Source of the DNA: Shewanella sp. KX20019
GTDB taxonomy: Bacteria; Pseudomonadota; Gammaproteobacteria; Enterobacterales; Shewanellaceae
Direction of reading: 5' to 3'
Assembly: GCF_016757755.1 (NCBI RefSeq)
Contig: NZ_CP068437.1
Location: forward strand, 3,720,001-3,784,000
Length of the DNA stretch: 64,000 nucleotides
The notes beneath the pieces are model-generated. The model searched no databases, had not been told where the DNA came from, and was given only the letters and a program-made list of their open reading frames with translations. Positions 27,514-37,047 of this stretch are shown piece after piece (positions within the stretch are counted from its first letter, which is position 1; the number at the start of each line of letters is the position of its first letter). A program made the translations under genes and the position numbers.

Positions 27514-27826
27514 TCGCTCGCCTCTTCAATTTAACGCCTAGCTAAAGAAATTTTAGCTAGATCTCATCAATAAGCGACACGCGCTTATTCGCTAATAAGT
27601 TATTCTATCGTGATTGGAATTAAAAAACAGATTTGATAAAAGTAAAGCCGAACATCAAGATTCCGCTTGGATCTGCTTTGAACTAGCCCGCAAGTCTGAG
27701 GCTAGTGAATAGGATTGAGAATAATGCTACTGGACTTCATATGGCAGAATCGCTTACTTAATAGCGATTAAATGCAACTTGCCTCGAGCACAATAAAGCA
27801 ACTCTCTCATCGCCCTTTCACTTATG
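27514..27826. other. Intergenic region, no gene seen
   Basis: These 313 bp lie between the end of the GAF-PAS-GGDEF-EAL gene and the start of the rsmS-like gene, both on the minus strand, and should contain the terminator of the first and the promoter of the second. I see no convincing hairpin with a T-run and no coding frame. Confidence 0.5.
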
Positions 27827-30064
27827 TCAGGAGACCGCAGCCAATACTTCAAGCAACTTTTGTTTTTCTAGTGGTTTATGAAAGAAGTATCCTTGGATAA
27901 AGTCGATCTCCTTCTCATTGACAAAAGCCAGTTGCAAATGGCTTTCAACGCCTTCGACCGTAACCTTTAAGTTCAATGCCTTACTCAAGGCAACAACTGC
28001 CGTCACCAGAGTTGCCTGCTTCTTGTCATTTACGTCACGAATAAAGCTTTTATCGATCTTAATAATTTCGACGGGAAAGTCACTTAAATAGGATAGTGAT
28101 GAATAGCCAGTTCCAAAGTCATCGATGGCAATTCGAATTCCAAGTTCTTGCAACTGGCTTAAAGATTTGATCAAGTGCACCTGCTCTTTCATTAACAAAG
28201 ACTCGGTGATCTCCAAGGTTAATTTGTGGAATGGGAAACCACTTGGGCACATTTTATTCCCCATATCAGCGATTGAACTGATCAAACTACCTTGTAGATC
28301 ATGGGACCAAAACTCAAATGTCGATACGTTGATTGACATGCCGATATCCAAGCCTAATGCTTCAAGTTCAAGCAAGGTTTTCATCGCTTCAAAGCGTACC
28401 CAACGGCCAAGTTCGATGATCAACCCACTGGCTTCGGCAGCCGGAATAAACTCATCAGGCCTTACTAACCTCCCTTCATGCCGCCAACGAACAAGCGCTT
28501 CGACATGCAGTATTTTATGTTGCTTGGCACATACTATAGGCTGGTAATGTAGCTCAAACGCATTGTTTTCAATAGCGAGTTTAAGCGCGATATTTAACTT
28601 GGCAGTTCTCTCTGCATCTGATTGCATCTGCTCAGTAAAGAAATGAAACTGATTGCGGCCACTCTTCTTAGCTGAAAACAGCGCTTGATCAGCACAGTTC
28701 AACAGCTGCTCTAAGTTACCAGCATCTTGCGGGAAGCAAGCAATGCCAGCACTCAATTGAGTAAACACCCGTTGATGACTGTACAACTGGTACTCTTTTG
28801 AAATGACTTCATTTAACTGCATCGCGATATTGGCAATCACTTCAGGGCGCACTTCGTCGGGGATAATGAGAGCGAACTCATCACCACCCAAACGCCCCAA
28901 GATGTCCCGCTCACCGAGACAGCTTTTAATTCTATCCGCCACTTGAGTGAGTACTTTATCACCTAACTCGTGACCTAAGCTGTCATTTATCTGTTTAAAA
29001 TTATCTAGATCCATCAAGATAAAACTAAAGCCAGCGCTGGAACCTAATTTTGATAGATTAATTTGTTGCTCTATCTTCTCAAAGAGATGCGGTCGATTAG
29101 CCAGTTTAGTCAAAGGGTCAAATTTAGCTTGATGATGGATAATATCAGCGGCAGTTTTTCTCTCGGTAATATCAGCAAAAATCCACGCATATGAATACTC
29201 TGAGTCATCAGCTTCTTTAAAAACGGTGACGTTGACATCAGCATTAAATGGTTCGTTATCTGCACGACGACCAATTAACTCCCCTTGCCAGGCGTTACCA
29301 CTTTTTATTTGTTCAAATAAACGCGCTAAGGCAGTTGGTGAGGATGGGCCAAAAACATGATGTGGTTCAAACGCTGCAAGTTCAGATTTGGTGGAACGCA
29401 TAATATCGAAAAAAGAGGGGTTAGCATCAAGCACCGTCCCCTTCGAATCGGTGATCAACAGCGCTAACGGCATTTGACTAAATATTCCGCCACATAAGCG
29501 TTGGAACCTTGATGAGCGATCTCGCTCAATTGCTAGACCGGCTAATAAAGCCGCCTCGGAGATCAGTGCTAAGTCATCTGCGCGAGGGCTTTTCACTTCA
29601 TCGTAGTACATCGCAAATGTCCCCAAAACATCACCTTCTGCACCGAAAATAGGTTCAGACCAACAGGATTTTAAACCCACTGCCAGTGATAGTTCTCTAT
29701 AGGGAGTCCAGTTTTCATGGGTTGCAATATCTTCAACGATGACCCTTTGCCCCAAAAAAGCAGCCGAACCACAAGAACCCACTTTAGGGCCTATTTCAAT
29801 GCCATTAATAGCGTTATTGTAGCTATCAGCAATACTCGGCGCAGCCCCTTTTAGTAACCGTTTGCCATCTGCACTGAGTAATAAGATCGAGCCTTTACTA
29901 CCAAAATTTTTCTCTTCGATAAGACGCACAATCGCATGCAAAACTGACTTTAACGACGATTCACTTAGCAACATAGTCAAAATAGTCGCATAGCGTTTTG
30001 CACTAATTGCTGAGGTTTTTATCAGACTTGGAAGATATTCATTCTTGGTACTATGAGCGTTCAT
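27827..30064 (-). CDS. GAF-PAS-GGDEF-EAL c-di-GMP signalling protein
   Basis: 745 aa, no membrane helix, so cytosolic. GAF (about 25-185, CGSAAFLGQRVIVEDI), PAS (about 190-310), GGDEF (about 315-480; active site GGDEF at 393-397) and EAL (about 495-740; EAL at 522-524, DDFGTGYSSL and KIDKSF intact). Both catalytic sites look functional. The RxxD inhibitory site is absent (G-E-R-D at that place). The protein could be bifunctional, or the GGDEF could serve as a GTP sensor for the EAL phosphodiesterase. Confidence 0.92.
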   Translation of the reverse strand: MNAHSTKNEYLPSLIKTSAISAKRYATILTMLLSESSLKSVLHAIVRLIEEKNFGSKGSILLLSADGKRLLKGAAPSIADSYNNAINGIEIGPKVGSCGSAAFLGQRVIVEDIATHENWTPYRELSLAVGLKSCWSEPIFGAEGDVLGTFAMYYDEVKSPRADDLALISEAALLAGLAIERDRSSRFQRLCGGIFSQMPLALLITDSKGTVLDANPSFFDIMRSTKSELAAFEPHHVFGPSSPTALARLFEQIKSGNAWQGELIGRRADNEPFNADVNVTVFKEADDSEYSYAWIFADITERKTAADIIHHQAKFDPLTKLANRPHLFEKIEQQINLSKLGSSAGFSFILMDLDNFKQINDSLGHELGDKVLTQVADRIKSCLGERDILGRLGGDEFALIIPDEVRPEVIANIAMQLNEVISKEYQLYSHQRVFTQLSAGIACFPQDAGNLEQLLNCADQALFSAKKSGRNQFHFFTEQMQSDAERTAKLNIALKLAIENNAFELHYQPIVCAKQHKILHVEALVRWRHEGRLVRPDEFIPAAEASGLIIELGRWVRFEAMKTLLELEALGLDIGMSINVSTFEFWSHDLQGSLISSIADMGNKMCPSGFPFHKLTLEITESLLMKEQVHLIKSLSQLQELGIRIAIDDFGTGYSSLSYLSDFPVEIIKIDKSFIRDVNDKKQATLVTAVVALSKALNLKVTVEGVESHLQLAFVNEKEIDFIQGYFFHKPLEKQKLLEVLAAVS

Positions 30065-30446
30065 TATAATTCTTGTGCTCTACAGATCGGTCAAAAATTA
30101 CTGCCTATATTACTCATTACACACCATCTTACAATCTGTATTGAGGACCATCCGAAAAAATCAGATAATACACTTAGCATATTGCATACAATGAACTAAA
30201 GCATTGTTAAAAAGCCAAGTTTTAGAATAGATGACTAGTCGTCATTTTATATAGCTGACAAAGACTACAGCCTAAAACGTAAGATTCTTGGCTAACTATC
30301 AGATTAGTATAATGAAATAGGAATCATTCGCAGAAATAGCTATACAGAGGCGACAGGAATAGTATCTTTAGCTTTCACATTACTAATTGCCTAGATATAC
30401 TCATCGTTAATAAGCACTATCAACAGAATATTTAAGGTGACACCCG
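30065..30446. other. AT-rich intergenic region, no gene seen
   Basis: 382 bp between divergently read genes. It must hold the promoters of the GGDEF-EAL gene (minus) and the small Cys gene (plus), but I see no clear promoter or structured element. Confidence 0.5.
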
Positions 30447-30674
30447 ATGGCAAAAATGGATTTCTCAGTAATAAACGACACCACAGCCAAATCCTTTAAT
30501 GAGCAAAAGAACCTTATTAAGCGAGTGTTCAAGGGAAATACTGTACTTTGCCAGACTTGCAAGCAAGTATTAGAGATGAAGTTACCGGTTAAAGGCCAGA
30601 ACGAAACCATTTCAGGGATCCGTTGTAAAAAGGGCTGCACTGATATTGAACTGGATATGGAAATAGTGTTGTAA
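30447..30674 (+). CDS. Small protein with Cys pairs, possible zinc-binding
   Basis: 75 aa. CQTC near the middle and RCKKGC later form a possible Zn-ribbon; the rest is polar with no signal or helix. AAGGTGA lies at good distance before the ATG, supporting translation. No family recognised. The reverse strand carries a longer open frame (30407-30691), but that one has no ribosome site and a low-complexity sequence. Confidence 0.65.
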   Translation: MAKMDFSVINDTTAKSFNEQKNLIKRVFKGNTVLCQTCKQVLEMKLPVKGQNETISGIRCKKGCTDIELDMEIVL

Positions 30675-30795
30675 AATATAGGCTTATACACAATAGATAA
30701 GTAGTTAGGCTGTTTAAACCACCGTGTGCGTTCAGGTATTCAGCAGCCTAGTTAATTTAACATTGATGTTATTTCAACCACGATTAATAAGTGCC

Positions 30796-31551
30796 TTAAA
30801 ACTGATAGGTTACCCCCAAACCAAAACCGCTTGATGCCACATCAAAAATGAAATCGTTATCATCATAATCAATATCTATATACCTAAAACTATACTTTAG
30901 CGCCCAGTGTTCTGATAAGTCTTGATTCATGGTCAAGTTCAATGCCCAAGATAAATCTGAACCTATACCAAATCCCCCCAGATCAGCACGGCTAATAAGA
31001 TAAAACCCTTCACTAAAGCTCCACTTGTTTTTAATTCCTATAAGCGGATCATACCACTCATCAGCAAAACTAGGATCCCGACGTCGCTCGAAAAAACGCA
31101 CCTCGAGTTTATTACTGATGTCGATAACCCGGCCGCCAGCAAAAGCATACCACTCCATATTAGCTTGCTTTGAAAAACGGTAAGCGGCCACTATATCAAG
31201 CATCTTTTGCTTGGCACTAAGTTCAGCTGAGGCAAACTCAGTCTTGGTATCATATTTAAGCTTCATGTAAACCAGGTCAATCCAAAACTGCCAATCACCT
31301 TTATTCGCTTGAACATTCAATAATGCAGCACTGTCTAGATTTTCAAATATATCACTAAACGACATATCCATATCGACAATGATAGGGATACCATTCTCAT
31401 CGATATAACCAGTTTGACCTTGCTGATTAACAAGCCATAGATAGGGTGATATCTCAAACTCCCAAGTTTCAGCTTTAGCGTTATGACTCATTAAAAAAAG
31501 TGACATTAACAAGCATGACATTAGCGATTTAAACATAGGAGACTTAAACAT
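30796..31551 (-). CDS. Outer-membrane beta-barrel protein of unknown function
   Basis: 251 aa. Signal peptide ending HNAKAE, then alternating amphipathic strands (WEFEISPYLWLVNQQGQTG, WQFWIDLVYMKLKYDT, WALKYSFRYIDIDYD) and a C-terminal strand FGLGVTYQF ending in Phe, as expected of BAM substrates. Two ATGs five codons apart (31551 and 31536) could start it; neither has a strong ribosome site. Function unknown. Confidence 0.75.
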   Translation of the reverse strand: MFKSPMFKSLMSCLLMSLFLMSHNAKAETWEFEISPYLWLVNQQGQTGYIDENGIPIIVDMDMSFSDIFENLDSAALLNVQANKGDWQFWIDLVYMKLKYDTKTEFASAELSAKQKMLDIVAAYRFSKQANMEWYAFAGGRVIDISNKLEVRFFERRRDPSFADEWYDPLIGIKNKWSFSEGFYLISRADLGGFGIGSDLSWALNLTMNQDLSEHWALKYSFRYIDIDYDDNDFIFDVASSGFGLGVTYQF

Positions 31552-31785
31552 AGCTATTCTATTTCCATTCAGTCTGTAATCAAAGGTAAGCCAATTTCAC
31601 TGAGCCTGTAGCTGTTTATGAATGGCCCAAGATTCTTAAGACGATGAATTATCGCTATTACCAAGCGTAGTAGATTTTTGAGAGTTCACCCAAATAATGA
31701 AGCAGGATTTAAGGAAATATAATGACTCAACATTTCCGCCTACAAAGCAACCATTTTACGAACCTAAAGCATAGGAGTGTTTTAT

Positions 31786-32556
31786 CTATTGAGACGGTTT
31801 TACTCGCCCATTAATACTGACGACAGTTCTAACACTCAATAGCAGCGCGCTAGATACAGATACCGTCAAGGTGACAAATATGGCAACCAAAATAACGATT
31901 TGGTACTTAATGGCAATAATAGGGTCTACGCCCCCCAGGATCTGCCCTGTCATCATTCCAGGCAGCGTCACTAAACCCGTCGTAGCCATTGACGCTAATA
32001 TTGGCGCGAATGATTGCTGCATTGCTGACTGGATGAAAGGTAGAGCAGCTTGGTAAGAAGTACTCCCTAAAGCCAATGCCCCCTCATATTCAGCTTTTCT
32101 ATCTTCAAAAGCACTAAATAGACGTTGTAAAGCAACAATATTGCCGCTCAAGCAATTACCTAACAGCATACCCGCTGCCGGAATGAGGTATTGCGCGCTA
32201 TAAAGGGGGTCTGGCGCTAACAGGTAAACAATCATTAGCCAAAGCACCGGGAACAAGCCTAATGATAAACCGGCTAAAACGGGAAAATAGAGTAACTTTC
32301 TCGACAACTTTGCCTTACTCACAATGGCACTGGCACCAATGAGTAGCATCAGTAATAACCACAATAGATTGACCGACAAACTATTAAGCTCAAACAGGTA
32401 TTGTAGATAAACCCCCACTAAGACAAGCTGAACCAGCATACGTGCCACAGCACTTAACATGTCTCTGCTTAGCCCAAGTTCGAAATAACGTTCGATAGCG
32501 ATGGGAACCACCAAAATAGTCATAAAACTTGCCAACTGCCACCAGCTAATATCCAT
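31786..32556 (-). CDS. fetB: FetB-like ABC permease (UPF0014)
   Basis: 256 aa after trimming to the ATG at 32556 (MDISWWQLASF), which has AAGG about seven bases upstream; the longer open frame is not supported. Seven helices and the conserved segments GSTSYQAALPFIQSAMQQSFAPIL and GLVTLPGMMTGQILGG match the FetB/YbbM family, which with the ATPase FetA exports iron or confers peroxide resistance in E. coli. No FetA-like ATPase gene is adjacent on either side, which is unusual. The flanking genes are an outer-membrane protein and pepT. Confidence 0.82.
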   Translation of the reverse strand: MDISWWQLASFMTILVVPIAIERYFELGLSRDMLSAVARMLVQLVLVGVYLQYLFELNSLSVNLLWLLLMLLIGASAIVSKAKLSRKLLYFPVLAGLSLGLFPVLWLMIVYLLAPDPLYSAQYLIPAAGMLLGNCLSGNIVALQRLFSAFEDRKAEYEGALALGSTSYQAALPFIQSAMQQSFAPILASMATTGLVTLPGMMTGQILGGVDPIIAIKYQIVILVAIFVTLTVSVSSALLLSVRTVVSINGRVKPSQ

Positions 32557-32879
32557 CACAGACCTTTTATTTAATGTTGAAATAGCTACAGGGCAATATA
32601 ATCTCAAAGAAGGGTAATATGTAGCTAATTCAATGAAACTCACAAAATTTATGATTAAACTTAATATGAGATAATAACTATGTTTCGACACTATACTCAG
32701 TAATAAAAACAATAATCTAGCGGAAAATTAAACATACATCATCTTCAGGAAAGTCATGTAATTAATACCATCGGCCTGTAAAATTAGTTCTGGATTCAAC
32801 AAAACTTGATCAATATCTAATGAATTCGTTTTGTGCCTTGTTAGACTCTGGCCACTTTTCGTTATTAGAAAACTTGAAT
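32557..32879. other. Intergenic region between fetB and pepT
   Basis: 323 bp between divergent genes. The upstream open frames on both strands here extend from fetB and pepT but lack support as starts. No hairpin or binding site was recognised. Confidence 0.45.
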
Positions 32880-34112
32880 ATGAAACAACATCTACGTGAG
32901 CGTTTCCTCAAATATGTCAGCTTTAACACTCAGTCTGACGGCCAGCACCACAGCGTCCCAAGTACTCATAACCAATTTGTGTTTGCCCAATATCTACGCC
33001 AGGAGCTAGTCAGCTTAGGCTTCGATGAGGTACAACTCTCAGATAAGGGCTACTTAACTGCGACGGTACCGGCAACTATTGATAACGTACCTTGTATTGG
33101 GTTTATCGCTCATTTAGATACAGCACCTGATTACAGTGGCGATGCAGTTTCACCACAAATCATCGAAAACTATAATGGTAAAGATATTGCGCTAGGGCTA
33201 GAAGAAGTTCTCTCTCCGAGCCAATTTAGTAGCCTAGAGCAGTATGTTGGCCAGACACTCATCACCACTGATGGCACCACATTGCTAGGCGGTGACGATA
33301 AAGCAGGCATCGCCGAAATAATCACAGCGTTACATCACCTCATCAGTCACCCAGAGATCCCTCACGGTAGATTAAGGCTTTGTTTTACTCCAGATGAAGA
33401 GATTGGTCGTGGTGCAGACCATTTTGATGTCGAAGGGTTTGGCGCAGAATGGGCCTATACTATCGATGGCGGTCAGGTTGGTGAACTTGAATATGAAAAC
33501 TTTAATGCCGCGACCGCAGTAATCACCGCAACAGGTAACAATTGTCACCCAGGCACTGCATTTGGGGTCATGATCAATGCCCAAACAATGGCCGCTCGCT
33601 TTCATGCAAAAATGCCGTTAAAAGATACGCCGGAGTTTAGTTGCGATTATGATGGCTTTTTCCACCTTATTGGCATGGAAGGGGTAACTGAAAAAGCGAC
33701 CTTAACCTATATTATCCGCGACTTTGATTTAACCCTTTTCGAACAGCGAAAGCGTTGGCTGATAGAGAAAGTTGAAAAATATAATCAAGAACTACCGATA
33801 GGCCTGCTCTCAATTGAGCTACAGGACTCCTATCTCAACATGAAGCAGCAAATAATACCGCACCCACATATTATCGATATAGCTGAGCAAGCGATGAAGA
33901 ACCTCGATATTGAGCCCATCATCAAACCCATCCGCGGCGGTACCGATGGTTCACGCCTGTCATACATGGGGTTGCCCTGCCCAAATATCTTCACCGGCGG
34001 ACATAACTTCCATGGTAAGCACGAGTATGTATGTCTCGAATCGATGGAAAAAGCCAGCCGAACTATTGTTGAGATAGCCAGACTGACTGCAATAGAGCAA
34101 ACGCTAAGTTAA
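32880..34112 (+). CDS. pepT: Peptidase T (tripeptide aminopeptidase)
   Basis: 410 aa, close to E. coli PepT along its whole length. M20B metal and active-site segments: AHLDTAPDYSGD, TLLGGDDKAGIAEI, CFTPDEEIGRGADHFDV, IDGGQVGELEYENFNAA and KPIRGGTDGSRLSYMGLPCPNIFTGG. It cleaves the N-terminal residue from tripeptides with two metal ions in the cytoplasm. I chose the ATG at 32880 (MKQHLRERFLKYVSFNTQS) because the family begins there; an in-frame ATG at 32820 would add 20 residues. Neither has a good ribosome site. Confidence 0.93.
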   Translation: MKQHLRERFLKYVSFNTQSDGQHHSVPSTHNQFVFAQYLRQELVSLGFDEVQLSDKGYLTATVPATIDNVPCIGFIAHLDTAPDYSGDAVSPQIIENYNGKDIALGLEEVLSPSQFSSLEQYVGQTLITTDGTTLLGGDDKAGIAEIITALHHLISHPEIPHGRLRLCFTPDEEIGRGADHFDVEGFGAEWAYTIDGGQVGELEYENFNAATAVITATGNNCHPGTAFGVMINAQTMAARFHAKMPLKDTPEFSCDYDGFFHLIGMEGVTEKATLTYIIRDFDLTLFEQRKRWLIEKVEKYNQELPIGLLSIELQDSYLNMKQQIIPHPHIIDIAEQAMKNLDIEPIIKPIRGGTDGSRLSYMGLPCPNIFTGGHNFHGKHEYVCLESMEKASRTIVEIARLTAIEQTLS

Positions 34113-34489
34113 CGCATCTTTAGGGTGATTTAACCCTACACCAGCAAAAACAGATGTGGATTAACCTCAGTTTAATCCACATTTATGCCACCGACTTGAA
34201 GATGCTCGTTTCAGAGGCGTTGTACCAGTCCAATTCTAGGCGCATTAGTGTCATGGGTATAAGTGCCGTATTACCTAACAACACCGCCTTGCTTGTTACT
34301 CGACTTTCCAAACTAACAAGGACGCAAATAGAAGAGAGGGTCTATTTGATTGAGTTTTAGTACCGCTTTCACATCAATTTAGTATGTATCCTCAGAAGAA
34401 GCACTCATGCAAACAAGATTAAGAGATTCAAATTCACCCCGTTCACAGCTACACTTCAAGCTAAATGTTTTTAATCGAATCGATACTTA
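34113..34489. other. Intergenic region with hairpins and a possible dispersed repeat
   Basis: TAGGGT/ACCCTA at about 34122-34139 and an 11-bp stem ATGTGGATTAA/TTAATCCACAT (34154-34164/34172-34182) probably end pepT transcription. From 34192 to about 34350 lies a stretch beginning CGACTTGAAGATGC; a similar start, CGACCTGAAGATGC, occurs at 52063-52076. The 68-codon open frame here has no ribosome site and I do not call it a gene. Confidence 0.45.
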
Positions 34490-35191
34490 ATGAATGCTGC
34501 AATCATCGGTGCAACAGGCTTAATTGGTCAACTACTACTGCAAAAGCTGATCGATTCAGCGGCCTACAACAAGATTTTTGTATTTGGACGCCGCGAAGCT
34601 CCATATACAGCATCACTCGGCACTGAAGTAATATATATCAACTGCCAATTAGTACAATTACCCACTATTGCACTGGACGAGAAGATAGATCAGGCTTTTT
34701 GCTGTTTAGGCACCACGATTAAACAAGCGGGAAGTCAACAAGCGTTTATTGCAGTAGATAAAACCGCAGTTATCGATTTTGTTCAATTATGCCAAGCCAA
34801 CACTAACCTCGTCGTTACAGCACTTGGGGCTGATGCTCAATCAAGTACTTTTTATAACCGGATTAAGGGTGAAACCGAATTAGCATTAGCGTCTATTTTG
34901 GACTCTGACGAACAAGCTGATGAAGTTGTCGCTAAGTTGATTTTGTTCCAGCCAAGTCTGCTTTTAGGGCTGCGCTCCCAACGTCGTCCACTTGAATCAT
35001 TCGGCCAATCTGTGTTCAAGCTTATTTCGCCGCTGTTTGTCGGGCGGTTAAAACATTACCAACCCATCTCCGGCAACTGTGTAGCCAACGCTATGTTGAA
35101 TATGGCGATCACTGCCGAAAAGTCATCTTCATCAGGGGATGACGCTGCAGCGCTTCGGCTTATTAGAGTACAAAATGAGGCAATGCTGTGA
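34490..35191 (+). CDS. NAD(P)-binding oxidoreductase, TIP30-like atypical SDR
   Basis: 233 aa. The N-terminus NAAIIGATGLIGQLLLQKL is a Rossmann GxxGxxG dinucleotide site, followed by VFGRRE, AFCCLGTTIKQAGS, and the YNRIKGETELAL segment where Tyr and Lys (YxxxK) are spaced as in SDRs. It resembles the HTATIP2/TIP30-like group of atypical SDRs. Substrate unknown. The stop is 81 bp before the methyltransferase gene, so the two may be read together. Confidence 0.8.
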   Translation: MNAAIIGATGLIGQLLLQKLIDSAAYNKIFVFGRREAPYTASLGTEVIYINCQLVQLPTIALDEKIDQAFCCLGTTIKQAGSQQAFIAVDKTAVIDFVQLCQANTNLVVTALGADAQSSTFYNRIKGETELALASILDSDEQADEVVAKLILFQPSLLLGLRSQRRPLESFGQSVFKLISPLFVGRLKHYQPISGNCVANAMLNMAITAEKSSSSGDDAAALRLIRVQNEAML

Positions 35192-35272
35192 TTTTCTATC
35201 TTTATAGGCTTTATATCACTGCTAGATAGATTAGAATGCCCTTCCATTTTAACAGCGTTAATCATAGATCAG

Positions 35273-35989
35273 ATGAAGATAAGCCAGCGACTAGAAAAAA
35301 TAGCAAGCATGGTACAGAGTCGCTACGACCACATTTGGGATTGCTGCTGCGATCATGGCTTATTAGGTGCCAAATTATTAGATAATAATAGTGCTGACAC
35401 CGTCCACTTTGTCGATGTGGTGCCAGAGCTAATGCAACAGGTGTCAACCAAGCTTGAGCGCTTCTACCCGAGTCCTATCGGTGGTGCAAAGCGTTGGCAA
35501 GTTCACTGCATTGATGTGGCGCAGTTGCCTTTAGCAAACAAAGAGCAAACTCAGCTAGTGATTATCGCTGGCGTGGGTGGAGAGCTATTAGTTGAACTAG
35601 TACAAGCGATATTGGCAAGAAATCCACAGCATACACTTGAATTTATTCTTTGCCCAGTTCACCACATCTTTGAGGTTCGCAAAGCCTTAGCCACACTACA
35701 ACTTGGGTTAATTGACGAACATCTTATGGAAGAAAACCAGCGTTTTTACGAAGTGCTACATGTATCGACGCAATCCCAACTGCCGATCGCCTTGGTTGGT
35801 GAACAAATGTGGGATATTACTCGCTCAATTGATCTACGTTACCTGCAAAAAACCTTGGATCACTATCAACGTATTCAAGTTGGTCTATTACAAAAACCGA
35901 ATCAGGATGAAGACAAAAATATAGAGATAACGCAGATCATCAACGCTTATAAAGCCTTGCAGCCTCAAAACTGTAACAACACAAGATAG
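35273..35989 (+). CDS. TrmK-like tRNA (adenine-N1) methyltransferase
   Basis: 238 aa. The start SQRLEKIASMVQSRYDHIWDCCCDHGLLGAKLL has the RLE.IA.....D...DHG..G pattern of the TrmK/DUF633 Rossmann methyltransferases; the later VIIAGVGGELLVELV is the matching GxGG motif. Characterised family members methylate adenine-22 of tRNA. Gram-negative members are less studied, so the target is inferred. ATG at 35273. Confidence 0.75.
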   Translation: MKISQRLEKIASMVQSRYDHIWDCCCDHGLLGAKLLDNNSADTVHFVDVVPELMQQVSTKLERFYPSPIGGAKRWQVHCIDVAQLPLANKEQTQLVIIAGVGGELLVELVQAILARNPQHTLEFILCPVHHIFEVRKALATLQLGLIDEHLMEENQRFYEVLHVSTQSQLPIALVGEQMWDITRSIDLRYLQKTLDHYQRIQVGLLQKPNQDEDKNIEITQIINAYKALQPQNCNNTR

Positions 35990-36126
35990 CATCAAAGAAT
36001 AAGGTCATCATCTGCACTCTTTGACAATAATAAGGTTCAAAAACACAGTAACCTGTCCATTTTAACAATTACTGATTACTGAATCATTAATACGATTGGT
36101 ATTAGCAACCTAACTCTAAGTGAACT

Positions 36127-36642
36127 ATGCAGCTATTAAAATCCACTATTCACCCTGAACTAGCCTCCCTTGAGGGTAAGCGATTTCATCGCCAAGCCGC
36201 GCGCGGTATCATTCTTGATGGCGACAATATCTTAATGCTATACACGGAGCGTTATCATGATTACAGCATACCGGGCGGCGGCGTTGATGAGGGGGAAGAT
36301 CTTCGCCAAGGGCTAGTCAGAGAGCTCGAAGAGGAAACGGGGGCAAAACATATCGATATCTTAACTGAATTCGGTTGTTATGAAGAGTTTAGGCCATGGT
36401 ACAAGGATGATTTTGATTTAGTGCATATGGAGTCCTATTGCTATGTTTGCACCATTCATCCAGAACTGGGAGAAACTCGACTTGAGGAACATGAGATCCA
36501 AAACGGCATGCGCCCTCTGTGGATTAATATTCATCAAGCCATTGCCCATAACGAGCATACGATAGCTAACAGCCCTAAAAAAGGCATGTCGATAGAGCGT
36601 GAAACATACTTGCTTAAGCTCATCGTTAAAGAGCTTTTATAG
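36127..36642 (+). CDS. NUDIX hydrolase
   Basis: 171 aa. A complete Nudix box is visible, GX5EX7REUXEEXGU, in GGVDEGE... VRELEEETGA (about residues 55-78), so it should hydrolyse a nucleoside diphosphate linked to another moiety with Mg2+. The loop EFGCYEEFRPWYKDDFD and the C-terminal half do not tell the substrate. It stands alone. Confidence 0.88.
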   Translation: MQLLKSTIHPELASLEGKRFHRQAARGIILDGDNILMLYTERYHDYSIPGGGVDEGEDLRQGLVRELEEETGAKHIDILTEFGCYEEFRPWYKDDFDLVHMESYCYVCTIHPELGETRLEEHEIQNGMRPLWINIHQAIAHNEHTIANSPKKGMSIERETYLLKLIVKELL

Positions 36643-36645
36643 CCA

Positions 36646-36672
36646 TTAGGGCTTCCACAGAGGAAACCCTAA
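36646..36672. terminator. Hairpin between convergent NUDIX and DUF6768 genes
   Basis: TTAGGGCTTCC (36646-36656) pairs with GGAAACCCTAA (36662-36672) with one mismatch. There is no clear T-tract. It lies between convergent stops. Confidence 0.4.
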
Positions 36673-36678
36673 CCAAGG

Positions 36679-37047
36679 CTATTGCGACCCTTGAATTGTA
36701 ATAGCGAGCTCCAATCTTTTAATTTCTCGCTGCAGTGCATTGCGATTAACCTCGTTAAACGTCCACATCTTAATCGCAATCTGCATCATGCTGCTTAACA
36801 ACAAGGTTACTCCCCAACGGATAAGCTCTTGCACGCTTTCAACCACAAAAAAGAATTGATAGCCCGACCACAGCATTAAGCCACTTAAAAGCACAGCAAT
36901 AATACTCATCAGCACCATCCAACCACCTAAGCGACCTTTATAGGCATCGCCTAACATGCTAAATAAAGAAGCATCAGGCCTTTGGGTTTGGCTAAGCTCT
37001 TTTTGCTCTCTCGCCAGTTCTTCACGGATTTTTTTATCAATATCCAT
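36679..37047 (-). CDS. DUF6768-like membrane protein, possible partner of the sigma factor
   Basis: 122 aa. An acidic/basic N-terminal segment of about 45 residues (KKIREELAREQKELS) is followed by two membrane helices (about 46-64 and 80-98) and a charged C-terminal segment. It resembles DUF6768. It overlaps the sigma-factor gene by 11 bases and so is translationally coupled, which suggests an anti-sigma-like or sensor role; no zinc-binding anti-sigma motif is seen. Confidence 0.75.
   Translation of the reverse strand: MDIDKKIREELAREQKELSQTQRPDASLFSMLGDAYKGRLGGWMVLMSIIAVLLSGLMLWSGYQFFFVVESVQELIRWGVTLLLSSMMQIAIKMWTFNEVNRNALQREIKRLELAITIQGSQ

Noticed and set aside
30407..30691. 94-codon frame opposite the small Cys gene
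   Set aside because: The plus-strand gene has the ribosome site and the Cys pairs; this frame has neither.
34154..34360. 68-codon open frame after pepT
   Set aside because: Begins inside a hairpin, has no ribosome site, and covers a possible repeat.
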